Positions 34,541 through 46,549 are shown, counted from the stretch's first letter. The stretch is DNA of 64,000 nt from Ixodes scapularis (GCF_016920785.2 NW_024609835.1:83362243-83426242); one strand, 5' to 3'. A program made the numbers and translations. Notes: a model not told the origin generated them from the letters alone.

Positions 34541-34667
34541 ATGTCTTCAACAACAGAGATCAACAACTCGACCGACGGCTACGTGGGGCATAGCCATCAG
34601 GACATCTCTTGGGATGATGCCACCTGGATTATGACCAGTTCCTTCATTATCTTCACCATGCAGTCCG
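34541..34667 (+). CDS. Amt: Second Amt-type ammonium transporter, N-terminal exon
   Basis: ATG in context GCAACCATG starts 42 codons: MSSTTEINNSTDGYVGHSHQ, then DISWDDATWIMTSSFIIFTM, then QS and one base of a Gly codon, ending at donor GTGAGA (34668). DATWI.TSSFIIFTMQSG is the conserved first transmembrane helix of Amt proteins. N-N-S-T gives N-glycosylation sequons in the extracellular N-terminus. The exon is on the same strand as the Amt gene at 1-17692 and cannot belong to it, because that gene ends at 17675, so it is a second, tandem copy. Its next exon should open with a Phe-Gly-(Leu/Met)-Leu-Glu-Ser-Gly segment, which I could not find in the remaining 29 kb. Confidence 0.88.
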
Positions 34668-36555
34668 GTGAGAATGGAAAACTTTATGTAAGCTGTCTGC
34701 TTGTAAGTAGATTAATTATGATATCGACGTCGTGAAATCCCATGAATATAACAAGTTTATCTTCCATGCGTTTTAAATATACAGGGTGTTTGTGTCTAAT
34801 TTAAACAGAATATATATATATATATATATATTTTTTTTTTTTTTGTAAAAGGCTTTCAGTATATTTTTTGCGCTATGGTTTTTGTCGGTATTTCAATCCT
34901 TTCAGGACTTAAATTTTTCATAATCCAAAAGCCGTTCACCTTGTTGTTGTCATTCATTCTGATATCCAGCAACATCTCATCATTTACTCTATCAACGCCC
35001 CTGCTGCAAATAACTAAATCAAATTTTACATAGAATTCGGCACCCCGTGGAAGAATTTCCTGAAAAACAATGTCAGCGTGAAGCAATGTTTTAGAAAATT
35101 GCTAAAAGCATATATCATCAATAATCTAGGCTTGTGAGGTATAATAACCTAGCTAGTAATAGTGTGCACGTTAAACTTTTTTATCGCAGAGTTTAATCAC
35201 TGTGCTGTGTCGGTCGAACCTTCTGGTCGTTCGCACTCGCCTGACATGCTTCCCGATTCGTAATATTCGTTATGAAACTTCCTTTGCCGGAAACACCAAA
35301 ATTATCAACACCAAAAGTAAGAAAGACATCAGCCTGGAACAAACGTTTTCTCAATCGCCGGAAAATGAAATAATATATTGCACTAATTTTGTCATCTTTT
35401 GCGATGAGTGCTGGGCCCTTTGAATGTTGCAGAAGCGATCAACAGCGCAAGACCCATGTGCTTTCCCGGTCACTCTCCACAAACAATAAAACCCCCTCTA
35501 TAATTATTGCAAAAAAAAATGTAGTGCCAGAAAGATACCAGTTGCTGACATGTACTGCAAAAAAAAAAAAAGCTTCCGTCACGGTTTTTCTCACACCAAA
35601 ATGATGATGATGGTGTGCCCAGCCAAGCACAAATTTGAACTTGTTTTCTAGGCATCGGCTGGTACCAAATGAGCTTTCAATGGTTTCCGAGTTTATTTTG
35701 TTTAGTTTGCCAATCGTTTCCTTTTTTTCCCCCTTTTTTTTTCTTGACCTATCGAGCTTCATTTCGCCAAATTAAAAATAATGTCGAGGGAGTCCGCGTT
35801 TTATATATCGTTTTAATTTATCTTCCAAAAGAAAAGAGCGCGCAATAATTGAAAGCAGAGCCTATCCAGGCATGCGCTAGCACCACGTAGCTGATATTTA
35901 AACTTCTTTTTTTTTTTTTAACAAAGATAAAAAGGTGGAAGGGTCTTTTACTCTATCGGATGCCAGCATAGCCGCTACTTTCGTTTCATTTGCTTTCAAT
36001 AGAGAACAGTATTTCGAGCTCTAACAGGCAATAACGACCAAATTTACTTTCCAAACGACTTCAAATAACACCTGCTGGTGGAATGCATATATTTCTATGT
36101 TATTATTTTGAGTTATTTCAAAGTTTTCATTGATTAACAGTGCTTGGGATTGGAGTGGTCGGCTTATCACTGCTGGTTCAACAGCGCTTTTAAGAATTAC
36201 CAGTCAATACACTGAGATGGGAACGACAAAGCGACACACAGAAATAAGCGCAAGCTAACAAGTATTTACTTTTCCTTACATGCTAAAGCGAAGAAAAAAA
36301 AAGATAAAATAGGAAGCAGGGGCACAGAAGGGAAAAAACACACACAAAAAAAAATGAACTTTTTTTATCTTCGCCGTCAAAAACGTCTAAACTTGTAGGG
36401 AAGGTTATGCGGCTGGTTTACCAAAACGGTGGTCTTTAGTTCATTGTAAAGCTCAGACAGTTAATTTTCGACCACAAATGTAACGAGATACTTAAATCTG
36501 TCAGAGTTTTGCGTTACAATCGATACATTGTAAATGTAGTGCAATACTGAGGTAC

Positions 36556-36587
<32 letters not shown>

Positions 36588-37039
36588 TTGCAAATGTATG
36601 TTGAAACGGTGATAGACATGCTCAAAATTATATCTAAGATACTATCGCCATACTGCCCAGTCCTGGGCCAAACAAAGAGATGATTGTTTATTGTATTCCT
36701 GGTTTAAGCAGAGACCCCAAATTTCAATAGATGATACAGTGATTGGGTCCCGTAGTTCGAATAAGAAGACCGGAGAAAACACGTCTAGCCATCCGCTGAT
36801 TACATACTTCTGCCTTCGTGGTTAGATTGATTAGTAATGTGACCAAGTACAAAAAACGCAGTAACATGATATAAAACGACATTATTCGTTATAAGGTTTT
36901 TGGTAAGTATAACTATTAGAATAAGCCGTATCGCACTACCGAGTTGGAAAGTGTAAAATTCCATTTCATGACAATTTGCGTTATCCACACTGAAGCATGA
37001 AAAAAAATAAAAGAATGCACACCCTTACAAAAGAATTAT
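34668..37039. other. Sequence downstream of the second Amt exon (intron or intergenic)
   Basis: No supported gene. A CAGGGTGTTTGTGTC end next to TA at about 34783-34800 may be a lone mariner-type terminus, followed by (TA)n at 34809-34831 and a T run. A second (TA)n lies at 36556-36580. Confidence 0.6.
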
Positions 37040-37268
37040 ATCTGGCCAGATCTGAAAATTTCAGATATCGCCACATCAAAAATGGGCCACATATAACCTG
37101 ATATGGTATATCTGGCAGATATAGCCTCATAATGACAGATATAGCCTGATACCCCTGGCCAAGTATCGAAATCCCAGATCTGGCTAAGTTAGGAAACTCC
37201 AGATCCGGCCAGGCATTTCAAAGGGACACAAGCCTGAGATCAGCAATTTATATCTTTTTATTACCTAC

Positions 37269-37938
37269 AATTCTCCCAAGTGCGCCGGCCCGCACTTGAG
37301 GAGTTATGGAAACGGTGATCCTTGAGCTTCCTAATAATGGCTAGTTTTGACCAATTCCATAGTTACACAGTTTCGAGTGTAATTCGTAGTCACCCTGAAC
37401 AAGCCTCCCATACGGCTCAAGTACCTGTAATATCACTTTTAAATTTTCTCGTCAATGGCAGCGTCTATGATACTGCGCATTCTGTCCAAACTTCAAACAG
37501 GCTGAGCCGCCGAAATCTTTACCGTATTATCATTCTCGCGATGGTTGTTTTAGCAGGAATTACTTAAAAGCCGAGAAATCCCAACAACCAAAACCGGCAT
37601 TTAGCTCGGATTCAAGTGAGCTGTTTATGACATTTTTAGCGTTTCTAACTTAATATCAGCGTCTTTGAAGCTGTACGAGAATGATAATAATGTAAGAGAT
37701 ATGTCTGCAGCTCATCCAGGTTGAAGGTTGGACGGAATGCACAGTACTGACATTGGCGGGACATTTTAAAAGTGGTATGGCAGGTATTTGGGTTCTGTAT
37801 GGCACGTGTTCAGGGTGATTCCGAATTGCACTCAAATCTATGTAACCATAGAATTGCTCGAAAATTTCGATCACTAGGCAGCTGAAGAAACACCGTCCCC
37901 GTGATTCCTCGAGTACGGGCCGAGGCGCTTGGGGGATT
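37269..37938. repeat. Inner inverted repeat of the nested foldback
   Basis: Arms of about 290 bp, diverged but collinear, with a central spacer of about 90 bases. Confidence 0.7.
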
Positions 37939-38011
37939 TAGCAAATTGTCTATTCGGGCGTAATGTTAACACTTTGAAAAAATTAAGTTACATTGAAATC
38001 CTCGTGAAAAC

Positions 38012-38071
38012 TAGCACAAATAATCTCAAACTTAAGCTTGTCAAAGCTGAAGTTTGGGATTATTTGTGCTA
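38012..38071. repeat. Hairpin, 27-bp stem
   Basis: 38012-38038 pairs with 38045-38071 with two mismatches (TAGCACAAATAAT... and its inverse); the loop is six bases. Confidence 0.85.
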
Positions 38072-38162
38072 ATATTTAGCTCGCAAACAATGAGTCGTTC
38101 AGAGTTTGCTAACAAAGTTTTTTTTTACATTTTTTTACTTTTTAATATATTGAAAACCGGCC

Positions 38163-38309
38163 GTCAGATAAGTCTGTATATACGCCAGATAAGTCTGTAT
38201 GTACGCTATATCAGGCTATATATGTGCCAGATAAGTCTGTATATACGCCAGATAAGTCTGTATATACGCCATATCAGGCTGTCTTTACGCCAGATAAGTC
38301 TGTATATAG
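38163..38309. repeat. 21-bp tandem array with higher-order A-A-B pattern
   Basis: Seven 21-bp units occur: type A CCAGATAAGTCTGTATATACG and type B (C)TATATCAGGCT..., in the order A A B A A B A. This makes two 63-bp higher-order units plus one A unit. Adjacent A units are nearly identical. Confidence 0.85.
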
Positions 38310-38390
38310 GTCGTATATAATCATATAATGTTTGATATGGCCAGATATGGCACAGATATCAGATTTCCATACGGGCATGATAGCTTGATA

Positions 38391-41194
38391 TGTAAGTATT
38401 ACTGAATGGATAAACAGAGCAATCAACAGGACGACAGAAATATGTCCGTCGTGTCAGTAACCGCATTTATTTCTAGTAACATATAATTCCATCAACGCGC
38501 TCAGCTTCTAAACGTGTTATGCATGATCTCCGAGTGTGTCGAAATCGCAACAAAAGGGGATGGCGTTCACGTCTTGTTATTGAGAAGTGTAAAGGCTGCA
38601 CTAATTGATTCTTGTAATTAAATAAACTGAAATAAATATATATCTTCTTAAGAAATGCACCGTACAGGCAGTATATGAAGAAAAAAAAACATTGTAGCAC
38701 AAAAGTCTAGGCTGGAATTTTATTGCCTTCAGTAACCCCAGATGACTTCTACAATAGTAAATGTTGCAGAAAGAACATAAAAATATAAATGTTTGCACTT
38801 TGTACACAGTTCTGTAATACGAGTTATTAAATAAATTGCCAGCATTTCATTTCCAGACAATATGTTTGCCTTTCCTTAACTTCGCAACAGGTCAGTTTAA
38901 GTCGTGTCCCATATATGAGTTTTGTAATAGGGAGGGATGACCTACACGCTAAAAGATGCATTCGCCTGCAGTACTTCAATCGCCCAAGGAGGGCTAATCA
39001 CTGCAATCAATGGAGGTAGTTCGGCGACCGGTGAGGCCGGAAAAACGTTTTTACCGAAATGTCGAGGCCTACTGTGGGACACTGAGCACGATGTTTTGCA
39101 TTATCATGTCATTCTTAGTGTCCTATCGCAAACTTCAATTTTAAGTGGCAAATAGTTTTGTTAGTGCTTATTCTTTATTAACCGAGCTCCGAGCTGCGTA
39201 GAATGCAGCTGAGTGGTGCTGCAGTGCTCTACCAAAAAATACAAAGACGTGCGTCTAACTGTGAACAATTTTCTTATTATTTATTGACAACGAAGGCTAC
39301 ATCGCCGGTAGCAATATTGCGTGAAGTGGGATTTAAAAACAGTTAGACGACATAATTGAATATTTACAAAAAATATTATCTCTGAACACTGGTAATATAA
39401 GAGAAGCGTTGCCTATAGAAACTGCTGTACAAAAGACGTACAAAAAACATTTTCCATTCAACTTGACTGGAAGACTAAGAAGACCTATTCCTCAAACACA
39501 CGTCGAACTATATCAAGCAAACTTTTGAAAATGAGTCGAGGGCACATCCTTTGGCAACCTATTTAATACATTAATAGTTCTCTCTCAGAAAAAAAAAACG
39601 AAAAAGGGAACACATTAGTGTGAAATGAGTAGGTAGTATTTTGTGTGGGTGGTCCGCCCTTCCTGAGATATGTTGACAGCAATTACTGACAAAGCGTATG
39701 GAAATTAAAGGAAGTAGGTAAAGGCTTATTACTACATTTATAAATATATGGTGTTGATTTCTGAGTTGAGATATGTTACAAACCAAGCACTTCTGCAATC
39801 CGATGTCCAGTAGCACATAGTGCCGTTCATGCAACGCTTTTCCAAGGAAACCAGATACATCACAACGCTACTAATACGGCAAAGACAGCCCATAGGAACT
39901 AGCAGAAAGAAAAGAACATCAATTCTATACTTCCATATTCTCTTGTATCAAAAGACGGCATCTTTCGTCTCGCAAAGTTGTAGATCGGTCCAAATGGCAG
40001 ACCGCTTTATCGCACTAGTGCAAAGTGTGTATATGGAACTCGAACGTCGGAAACAACGTCCGCAGGAAATCTGCAGAAGCATGTCGCGATAAAAGGCATC
40101 AAACGTTTATTCCCAATCATTGCTGAAGAAGAGCACTCAATATTCAACGAAGATGGCGTCGATGTTTTCATTATGTATACGCTCTGTAAACATCGCAATC
40201 AATGTCAAACACAAAACAAATTAATATTTGCTTCATCTTCCTAACTGTACATTATGCCATTCCATAGTATATCAACTAATTAAATAAGTCACAGTTTACG
40301 CATCACCGTAAGTAGTACCAATTGTGGCTCTGAGGAATTTCGAATTAAATTTTGCATCCAAAGTTACCAGTAAACGCAGCTCGCTTTCTGCAATTCTTAA
40401 AAAGTGCTTTAGCCTCTGATACCGAACAAACCCTCAAAGCTAAATTGTGGCATGATCAACACATCCAGTAATTTAAAACTATTTACCTTTTTTAGATTAA
40501 TCGGTTATTTGATTGAGAGGGATATCCTACCATCGAAAGTTTGTCGAGCTCAATAAGTTCCCAAGTGCGGAAGTATCCGCGTACATTCACCTCATTTTTT
40601 TTTTTTTCATATGCATAGCGCATTCAAGCGAGTATTGGCAAGCTCCAAGGAACTACAGATGTCGGGGCGGTCGTACCCAGACGGCGGACGAGTCGGGAAT
40701 AGATCCTCCAAGATTTCACGTGCGGCTGCTCGCTGACGCTGGTCGATGCGTAAATATAATTTATGCGACTACAAATATGAAGAGGTCAGAGCAGAAGCAT
40801 AGCACACGTGAAAGAGGTGTTGACGTGAGTTTAAAAAAGTAGCCTGTTGATGGGGGGTTTCAACTTCCGAAGCGGAACACAATTGCAATCTTAACGCAAT
40901 CGTTTTTTTCTTTGTCTTTTTTTTTTGCTTTTTTTTTTATAAATTTTATGATATGCGAGCATGCCAACCAGAACCATGCGATAACAGTAACTCCAAGGCG
41001 GATATAAGCATTCATAAGAAACAATACATAAAAGATCCAACTTATGTGTCGCCCCCGTACCGATCATCATCTAAAAAGTTCGAGAACTGTAAACGAATGG
41101 AATAGCTCACACTCCTCGCCAGTTTTGTCTTTTTTTTCTGTTCTGCAGAGGTTCTTGTATGGCTACGCGTCAAAAAAAAAAAAAAAAGCAAATT
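38391..41194. other. Region without supported genes
   Basis: AT-rich with several short ORFs (38937-39155, 39820-40092, 40513-40842), none with recognisable domains or splice context. Confidence 0.6.
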
Positions 41195-41425
41195 TGGTGG
41201 TTTTATGTGCCAAACCAACGACGGGCTTCTGGCACGCCCCAGCGGAGGACTGAGGTTTAATTAGGACCACCTGGGGATCTTTTGGCGTGCAACCGAAAGC
41301 TCGGTTAAACGGCGCCTCCTCCGCAATTAGCCTCCGTCAGAATCCGGGCACCTGGGCGGGGTTCGAACCCACCACATGAGGATCCGTAGGCCAGCGCTCT
41401 CGCCTCGGAGTCACCGAGGCTGCTT
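41195..41425 (-). mobile_element. tRNA-derived SINE (tick Ruka-like), copy 1
   Basis: On the minus strand it starts GCCTCGGTGACTCCGAGGCGAGAGC, followed by the B box GGGTTCGAACCC, then a body with CCGAGCTTTCGGTTGC and CAGGTGGTCC, ending near GGTTTGGCAC. It aligns along its length with 51296-51520. A tRNA-like head plus a shared body is the structure of SINEs described from ixodid ticks; the name Ruka-like is from memory. Confidence 0.75.
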
Positions 41426-41899
41426 TTTTTTTTTTTTTATCTTTATTCCGGAGCCAACGAGGCGGCTTATGGCTAAGCGTCAATTTTTTAATTAGGTTGT
41501 TAATGCGTTTGCCAATTTGTTGTTTTTATTTTGTTGCAAATTTACTTTTAAGTCATTATTTTCATTTTCGATGTCATTGGAACATTTTCCGAATCGCAGA
41601 CATATTTCCGATGCATAACTTTATATTTTTTATAGGTTTTTTTATTGTATTCCCCCTACAATGATGCCCTGGTAAGGGCGATGTAGGTATCGGAATAAAT
41701 AAGGAAATTGCCTTACACTTCGTGTAACTACGGCTGCAGACAGTTTTAAAGCACGGCGTGTCTATAGATGGCCCTTCGCCGTAGAGTTTTCGAATAGTTT
41801 TAAAATGCCACCTCTAGACGGCGCTTCGAACGACGGGTGGCGGGCACGAGAGGGAGAGGGGAGTTTCACAAGTGAGTTGATCTAATGCGTGTAGAAACC
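41425..41899. other. Spacer between SINE and MITE
   Basis: A T run and AT-rich sequence, then a GC-rich stretch from about 41750. I see no gene or repeat family here. Confidence 0.5.
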
Positions 41900-42122
41900 G
41901 AGGGAGTTCAGGAGATGAGAACGCGTGTGGACGCCTGGGCGCCGAGCTCTGGTTGGAATGATAGGAGGATGGACGCAATGCCACCTAGGGGACTCTGTTT
42001 CTACTCGCTGTTCAAACGCGTTCGAGCAGTGAGTAGAAAAAGAGGCAGCTAGATTTGCGTCTACCCACTCATCATTCCAACGAGAGCTTGGCGCTTTGGC
42101 GTCTCTGTCTCCTCTCTCCCTC
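41900..42122. mobile_element. Palindromic MITE, family M1, copy 2
   Basis: The arms begin GAGGGAGTTCAGGAGATGAGA (left) and end GTCTCTGTCTCCTCTCTCCCTC (right), with GCGCCGAGCTCTGGTTGGAAT mirrored by ATTCCAACGAGAGCTTGGCGC and a central CGCGTTCGA. It is the same family as 16272-16556, and it abuts a LINE remnant. Confidence 0.8.
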
Positions 42123-42169
42123 ATTCTCTTCCCATTATCATTTTATGAATTTATAATGATAATGTTATC

Positions 42170-42603
42170 TCTTTCTCTATTGTCTAAAAGGAGGAGTGTT
42201 CGTGACTTAATTTTTCTGCACAAGGTTGCGAATGGTGCTGCTGATTCGGCTCAACTCCTTGCAAAAGTGAGCTTTCATATTCCATTCCGAGTAACTAGAC
42301 ACTTTGTTTCTTTTGATGTTCGCTCGCTGTGTAACACCTCACCTCTCTCACGGATTCAGTTATTATATAATACCTTCGCTCCACCCCACCTTGATATATC
42401 TGCATCAATTTCTATGTACCGTCGCGATTTAAATGATATTATTCTAGCCCCTTAGCATTATGTTTGTCTTGGACGTTTTATTTTTTTAGTAAATGTTTAG
42501 AGCCTATCTACTTGCTTGCTCATTTTGCTTGTGTTGGTGCACCAATAAGAAGACCAATGTGGTTGTTTTGGGCACCCCAAAATAAAGATTATTAAAGATT
42601 ATA
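42170..42603 (+). pseudogene. LINE 3' end remnant (C-terminus plus 3' UTR)
   Basis: The open frame to 42455 reads RRSVRDLIFLHKVANGAADS... and ends ...SISMYRRDLNDIILAP stop. This matches the C-terminal region of CR1-like LINE proteins (RR..RDL.FL.K..NG..DS). It is followed by a 3' UTR ending CACCCCAAAATAAAGATT at about 42575-42592. The reverse transcriptase part is gone. Confidence 0.65.
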
Positions 42604-42800
42604 ACGTTGACGGAAAGTCACGTAACGTCCCGGTGTCACGTGATTTTATGACGTCACTTCACGTCAAAGACCAGTCATTTAAATTATTATGACGTCACGT
42701 GATGCCCCAGAATCAGGTCACCCCATGAGGCGATGTGACTTTACAGTCATGTGACATCACAGAGTCCCATAACCGCATGACGTCACGAGGCGTCACGCAC
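42600..42800. repeat. Cluster of degenerate TGACGTCAC/CACGTGA words
   Basis: Within 200 bases the word family GTCACGTGA / TGACGTCAC recurs at least eight times, in both orientations because it is nearly palindromic. A second, separate cluster lies at 46550-46750. It resembles CRE/E-box cores but is more likely a degenerate tandem repeat. Confidence 0.65.
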
Positions 42801-43438
42801 ACAGCGTGTGCCCGGCTCATTCCAAACACATTTTGTGTTGCGAATAAACAAAAAACATGTTGTTTATACTGCGGGGATTTACTCGAGGAGATAAGCGACT
42901 TACGAGATCACACATGTTAAAATGTTAAGTTCCGTTACTACAAGAAGAAGGCAACCTAATACTGCGCAAATAAGATGAAAAAGAATTGAATGTTGCACAA
43001 CGAAAAGATAAGGCCCCTCGTTCCAAAGTTGACCCTTCGGAATTTTCAACAAGTACGTTTATATTCATCGAAATTTACGTGGTAGGCATGGCTTGAAATA
43101 AAATATTCAAATGAAGTACAAGCGTCAAACCCTGATGATCTCTCTTGAGTGCCAGAAATAGCTTCTTTCGACGCACTGTTCGAAGTACGTCCCTACTTTC
43201 GTCGACTGGAATTGTTCCCATGTCCAAATCGATTTCCGCCAAGCAAAATGCTTAGGATAGAATAGCTTGGAATTAGGTTCGCTGTTATTAATATAACGAA
43301 TAATATTAAGTAACAAAATTGTGTACAGTCAGGCCGTGCCTTTATTTCATAAACATAAATTCAACAAAATGGTGTTGAAATGTGCACCAAATTTAACTAC
43401 TTCTGAAGAGCAAAGTCTGCTAAAAAGCCTAACTTCTA

Positions 43439-43637
43439 TAGGGAGTATTCACTGGACGCCATATTTGTGGGTGCTGTTTAGAGCGCATGCTCAGAACGAG
43501 CTCACAGCAATAGGCTGCTAAGACCGGCACTCTTGATGGTGCGGAATGCACGTTGCAAAAGAACTGTGGAAGCTCGCCGTCAGCACGCGCTCAGCATTTG
43601 CGCACACAGATATGGACGCCAGTGAATACTCCCTCTA
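43439..43637. mobile_element. Short foldback/MITE
   Basis: GGGAGTATTCACTGGACGCC (43441-43460) pairs with GGACGCCAGTGAATACTCCC (43614-43633), and the pairing continues inward through GAGCGCATGCTCAG against CTGACGGCGAG/GCGCTCAGC. The loop is about 40 bases. Open frames 43546-43858 are read-through. Confidence 0.75.
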
Positions 43638-43808
43638 CATACGGTGGTCGAATAAGCATCTCTCTGAGCTATGTGTTGTACTTTATTGCGAAGGAAACTT
43701 TGGGGCTCCACACGTATATAATCTGTTCCATTCTAACACCCTGTTGGGCCAAAGTAAACAACATTGACAAGTGTTTACTGCTGCTATTAGCCAAGACGCT
43801 CGTGTGTA

Positions 43809-44251
43809 CAGGGTGTCACAAAAGAAAATTTACACGGTCTTTTTTGCCCCATAAATAAACTAGGCATCGCCGAACGCTCATTCTCCGCCCAAAGGTAGCG
43901 CTGGAGGTCACAGCCAGATGCCAAAGTTTCAGCACGATCCGATAACTTAACCAAAAGTTATAACTGATTTTCTGAAAATTTCGATGGGAAAATGGCGGCC
44001 GACGGAGTTTTCGAACACATGGAGCTCTATGGCACCAGAAACCGAAAACAGGCAAAAGTGGGCTCCATTTTCTCATTGAAATTTTCAGAAAATAACTTAT
44101 AGCTTTTAATTAAGTTATTGGATCGGGCTGAAACTTTGGCATCTGGTTTTGACCTCTAGCTCTACCTTTGTGCGGAGAATGAGCGTTCGGCGATGCCTAT
44201 CTTATTTTTGCGGTAAAAAAGACCGTGTAAATTTTTTTTTGTGACACCCTT
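43809..44251. mobile_element. Tc1/mariner-like palindromic MITE with TA flanks
   Basis: The element starts CAGGGTGTCAC and ends GTGACACCCTT, with TA on both sides (43807-43808 and 44252-44253), as expected for a TA target duplication. The arms extend inward: TTTACACGGTCTTTTTT..., GGCATCGCCGAACGCTCATT and its inverse, and the ATAACTTAA.. words. It is 443 bp with no ORF, so it is non-autonomous. Diverged relatives lie at about 44920-45195 and 55010-55330. Confidence 0.85.
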
Positions 44252-44919
44252 TATATCTGTTTTATTGAACTGACCAGCTCCTGTGCGTCCGATTTGTTTA
44301 AATTATATTCTATCTTCGATAATCCTTCTTACTTCTCGCAATAAACCATGGAAGCCCAGCTTTCCCTGGCAAGTAAGCTCCGCTTCACGGTGGTGCAGCG
44401 GATTTTTAAACCGACAGGGCTTTTCATTCTTTTTTTGTATCGGTTTTGAAATGCGCAGAAAAGCTCACCGCACAACCATCAGATGTGGAAAAAGGCTGAC
44501 CAGTTTTTTTAAAAGACTCGGAGAAAAGTTCATCTTGAATAAAACTGTTATGCACGGCGGTGGTCGTGATTTTCGAGCAGTAAGGCAACCAATGCAACGG
44601 TTGATTCCCATGCATGCTGCACACATATGAAAACAGGGCGCTTTGGGACAGCCTTCTTTCCCGTTTTATGACGACGATTTTCGCGTGTCAGTAGCTATTT
44701 TAAATCCTGACATTGCCGGGATGAAAAAAAAATATCAACTTTCGTTATTTGTCGATTTGGAGAACTTAAAAGTGGAAACGTACCTTATGAAATAAATGTC
44801 GAAATAGGAATATTCGGCACAGCCTACGCAGTGACATGAAAGTTAATTCATTATACAGTGTAGTCGAACGAAAAGAAAAATACTCTTTTTTTCCACCATT
44901 AAAGTAAACAACGCGTTAA

Positions 44920-45195
44920 AGAAAGCTCTTCCACCTAAATATAGCGCTAGAGGGAGGAATTAGATGCCAGAGATTTAGAACATAAATCTTTCTCTGATTA
45001 AAAAAAAAAGGTATAACTGATTTTAAAATATTTCTTAAAGGAGAAATGGGACCCCTTTTCTGGCAGCTGACGCCATAACTGTCGACGCATTCGCAGGCTC
45101 CGCTGGTCGCCATTCACTCATTGAAACTTTTCGAAAATTTGGCCGGAAACTGGGCTTTCCGTGATACATTCTTTACTTTTGCGGTGACAAAAGCA
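44920..45195. mobile_element. Diverged relative of the 43809-44251 MITE
   Basis: It shares TATAGCGCTAGAGG, GATGCCAGAGATTTAG.AC, TATAACTGATTTT.A and the closing TTTTGCGGTGACAAAAGC with that family. The ends are worn and the 5' part of a LINE ORF follows directly. Confidence 0.5.
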
Positions 45196-45199
45196 CGAT

Positions 45200-46038
45200 T
45201 TCCTTTTATCCTCAGACATCTGGTTATCAAATACCTCAACGTCCACCTAACAGCAAACTTATCATGGAACCTTTATATTAAACATGAACCCGCAAAGCAT
45301 CCAGACCACTTGGTTTTCCTAAACGCTCTTTATTTCACGCTAACAAAGAAACTAAACTCCTCGCCTATACTACCATCGTCAGGACGCAGTTGGAATACGC
45401 ATACATCATATGGCACCCTCATCAGCTCTACTGAACCAACCATATTGAGGCACTTCAAGATAAAGGAAGCCGCAAGATTTATAACCAACGACTTCTCCCG
45501 TACTTCCAGTGTGTCTAACGTAAAACGTAGCCTCAACCTAACCCAACTGCACTGCAGAAGATGTACAGCTCGCATGTCATGTTTCCACAAGCTCCATCAT
45601 GAATCATCTCCCTTTAGGACATCATTCATTCAGACTGCTCATCGTATTTTGTCTCGCGTAGCTCATCACTTTAAAGTATCGCCCATCTTTGCCCGCGCTA
45701 ACTTGTTGAAGAATTCCCCTCTGGTACTTGACATCTCCGAATGAAACAGCCTGCCCAGAGAAATCGCGTTAATCACTTCACCTGATATCTTCATTAGTTC
45801 TTCAAGTAATTTATATCAACTGATATAGTGCTGCTTGTGTTATGTTTTCATCCAGTGTTCCTGTTATTTTGTTTATTGCTTGTTTAACATTGTTTATGCC
45901 AACTATAAAGTTTTTTTTTTTCACTTAACTTAATTGTATCAAACTTTGTATCATCGCTCCCCCCCCCCTCCCCCCTCCCCCCCCCCCCCCCCATGTAATG
46001 CCCGTCAAGGCCCTTTAGGGTAAATAAATAAATAAATA
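45200..46038 (+). pseudogene. LINE (CR1-like) C-terminal reverse-transcriptase region and 3' end
   Basis: The frame encodes conserved C-terminal LINE segments: YLNVHLTANLSWNLYI, then (after a frame slip) a stretch equivalent to LEYA..IWHPH, then KIKEAARFITNDFSRTSSVS, RRCTARMSCFHKLHH and IFARANLLKNSPLVLDISE. A TGA (45742-45744) sits where the family has Trp of the WN.LP motif, and the frame continues NSLPREIAL. So the copy is dead. The 3' UTR contains a C-rich tract (45959-45992) and ends in TAAATAAATAAATAAAT at about 46020-46036. Confidence 0.8.
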
Positions 46039-46549
46039 GCGATTCGCCACGTATGCTCCAGTCTATTACACTGTTTTTTTTATGCTATATTTTAATACAA
46101 CTCATATTATCTGCGAAATATCCCTAAACATTATCTGCCATTGAAGTGCAGAATAATTGTATGCATAGACTCAAGTGTCCAGTGACTTTAGCATACACTG
46201 CATCCAGACGTACAGTAGATGCAGTATAAACGGAAAGGTGAGTATGTTGAGTTAATTTATTTTAGTTGAGGTAACGACCGCTTTACACATTTTTAGGTGA
46301 TATTTTTTTTTTTTAATTGGTTAAAAGGTTGTTGAGCTTTTCTCCCCTTCCGTCACTACCACGGTGAGGTTTCCTCCAGTGAGCTCTCCACTGGTGAGCT
46401 GTTCTTCGCCGGCCGGTAGTTTTCATTAAAATTTCCCCCAAACCCTCCTCCCCCCCCCCCTCCCCCTTCACTTTCGCCCAAAAACAACTTCAAAGCGACT
46501 TTTATCTTCAATGTCGTATTTATCCATTTCGCGGCTAACTATAGCTTGA

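Larger units (their letters stand above)
37040..38390. mobile_element. Nested foldback element
   Basis: The outer arms (about 37040-37220 and 38160-38390) share inverted words such as GCCTGATATGG, GCCAGATAT and AGATATAGCCTGATA. Nested inside is a second inverted repeat (37269-37560 against 37650-37938), recognisable as CCCAAGTGCGCCGGCCCGCA on the left and its diverged inverse on the right. The two ORFs 37322-37567 (+) and 37656-37874 (-) are just these arms read on opposite strands. A hairpin at 38012-38071 and a 21-bp tandem array (38163-38309) lie in the right half. No transposase ORF is present. Confidence 0.7.

Noticed and set aside
37322..37874. Two similar small proteins on opposite strands
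   Set aside because: They are the two arms of an inverted repeat, with no start or splice context.
38163..38309. CRISPR-like regular repeats
   Set aside because: The units are directly adjacent with no spacers, in a eukaryotic foldback element.
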